A stretch of 5,571 bases of DNA from Fidelibacterota bacterium (GTDB lineage Bacteria > Fidelibacterota > Fidelibacteria > Fidelibacterales > Fidelibacteraceae). Each line of letters begins with the position of its first letter. The first letter of the stretch is position 1. A program made the position numbers and the translations under genes. Under the pieces are notes generated by a model, which did no database searches, was not told where the DNA came from, and was given only the letters and a program-made list of their open reading frames with translations. The stretch is taken from assembly GCA_030620575.1 (NCBI GenBank), contig JAUXEL010000109.1:1-5571 (forward strand), written 5' to 3'. Shown in pieces: positions 5,550-5,571 of this stretch.

Positions 5550-5569
5550 GCCCTCCGACTTGTCGGGCG
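5550..5569. repeat. Short inverted repeat at the window edge
   Basis: CCGAC (5555-5559) and GTCGG (5562-5566) are inverted around TT; alternatively GCCC (5550-5553) can pair with GGGC (5565-5568). It may be part of a larger element cut by the window end. Confidence 0.35.
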
Positions 5570-5571
5570 TA

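Overview
The window fits an anaerobic or facultatively anaerobic member of the FCB group and related candidate phyla (Ignavibacteriota, Cloacimonadota, Marinimicrobia, KSB1 and similar). Two observations point there. One protein ends in a type IX secretion (T9SS, type A) C-terminal sorting domain of the YPNPFNP kind. Another gene is hydE, an [FeFe]-hydrogenase maturase, which implies H2 metabolism. The intergenic DNA is full of short C/G-rich hairpins and octamer repeats. The phylum placement is inference.

Layout: (1) 1-306 is a non-coding leader with one hairpin repeat, a weak promoter and a possible 24-codon small ORF that overlaps the next start by ATGA. (2) 307-1428 (+) is hydE, with its radical-SAM CX3CX2C motif and its C-terminal CX7CX2C cluster motif intact. 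(3) 1429-1649 lies between convergent genes and carries a strong inverted repeat. (4) 1650-3230 (-) encodes a secreted protein: signal sequence, seven 55-residue FG-GAP-like repeats (one seven-bladed beta-propeller) and the sorting domain. (5) 3231-3749 lies between divergent genes and holds an eight-unit octamer array, two hairpin repeats, and a sigma70-like promoter overlapped by a perfect 11-bp inverted repeat. (6) 3750-4640 and 4633-5433 (+) are an overlapping two-gene ABC exporter, ATPase then six-helix permease. (7) 5434-5571 is intergenic and repeats the pairing of a hairpin element with an octamer array.

The three transcription units look functionally independent. hydE has no hydF, hydG or hydrogenase gene beside it here. 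The exporter pair forms its own operon with an operator-like site. The most notable points are an arginine in place of the Walker A lysine in the ABC ATPase, the inverted repeat over the exporter promoter, the exact 8-bp periodic arrays found twice, and two copies in opposite orientation of a hairpin family sharing ACAAAGGGGAG. I found no clearly new multi-gene system in this window.
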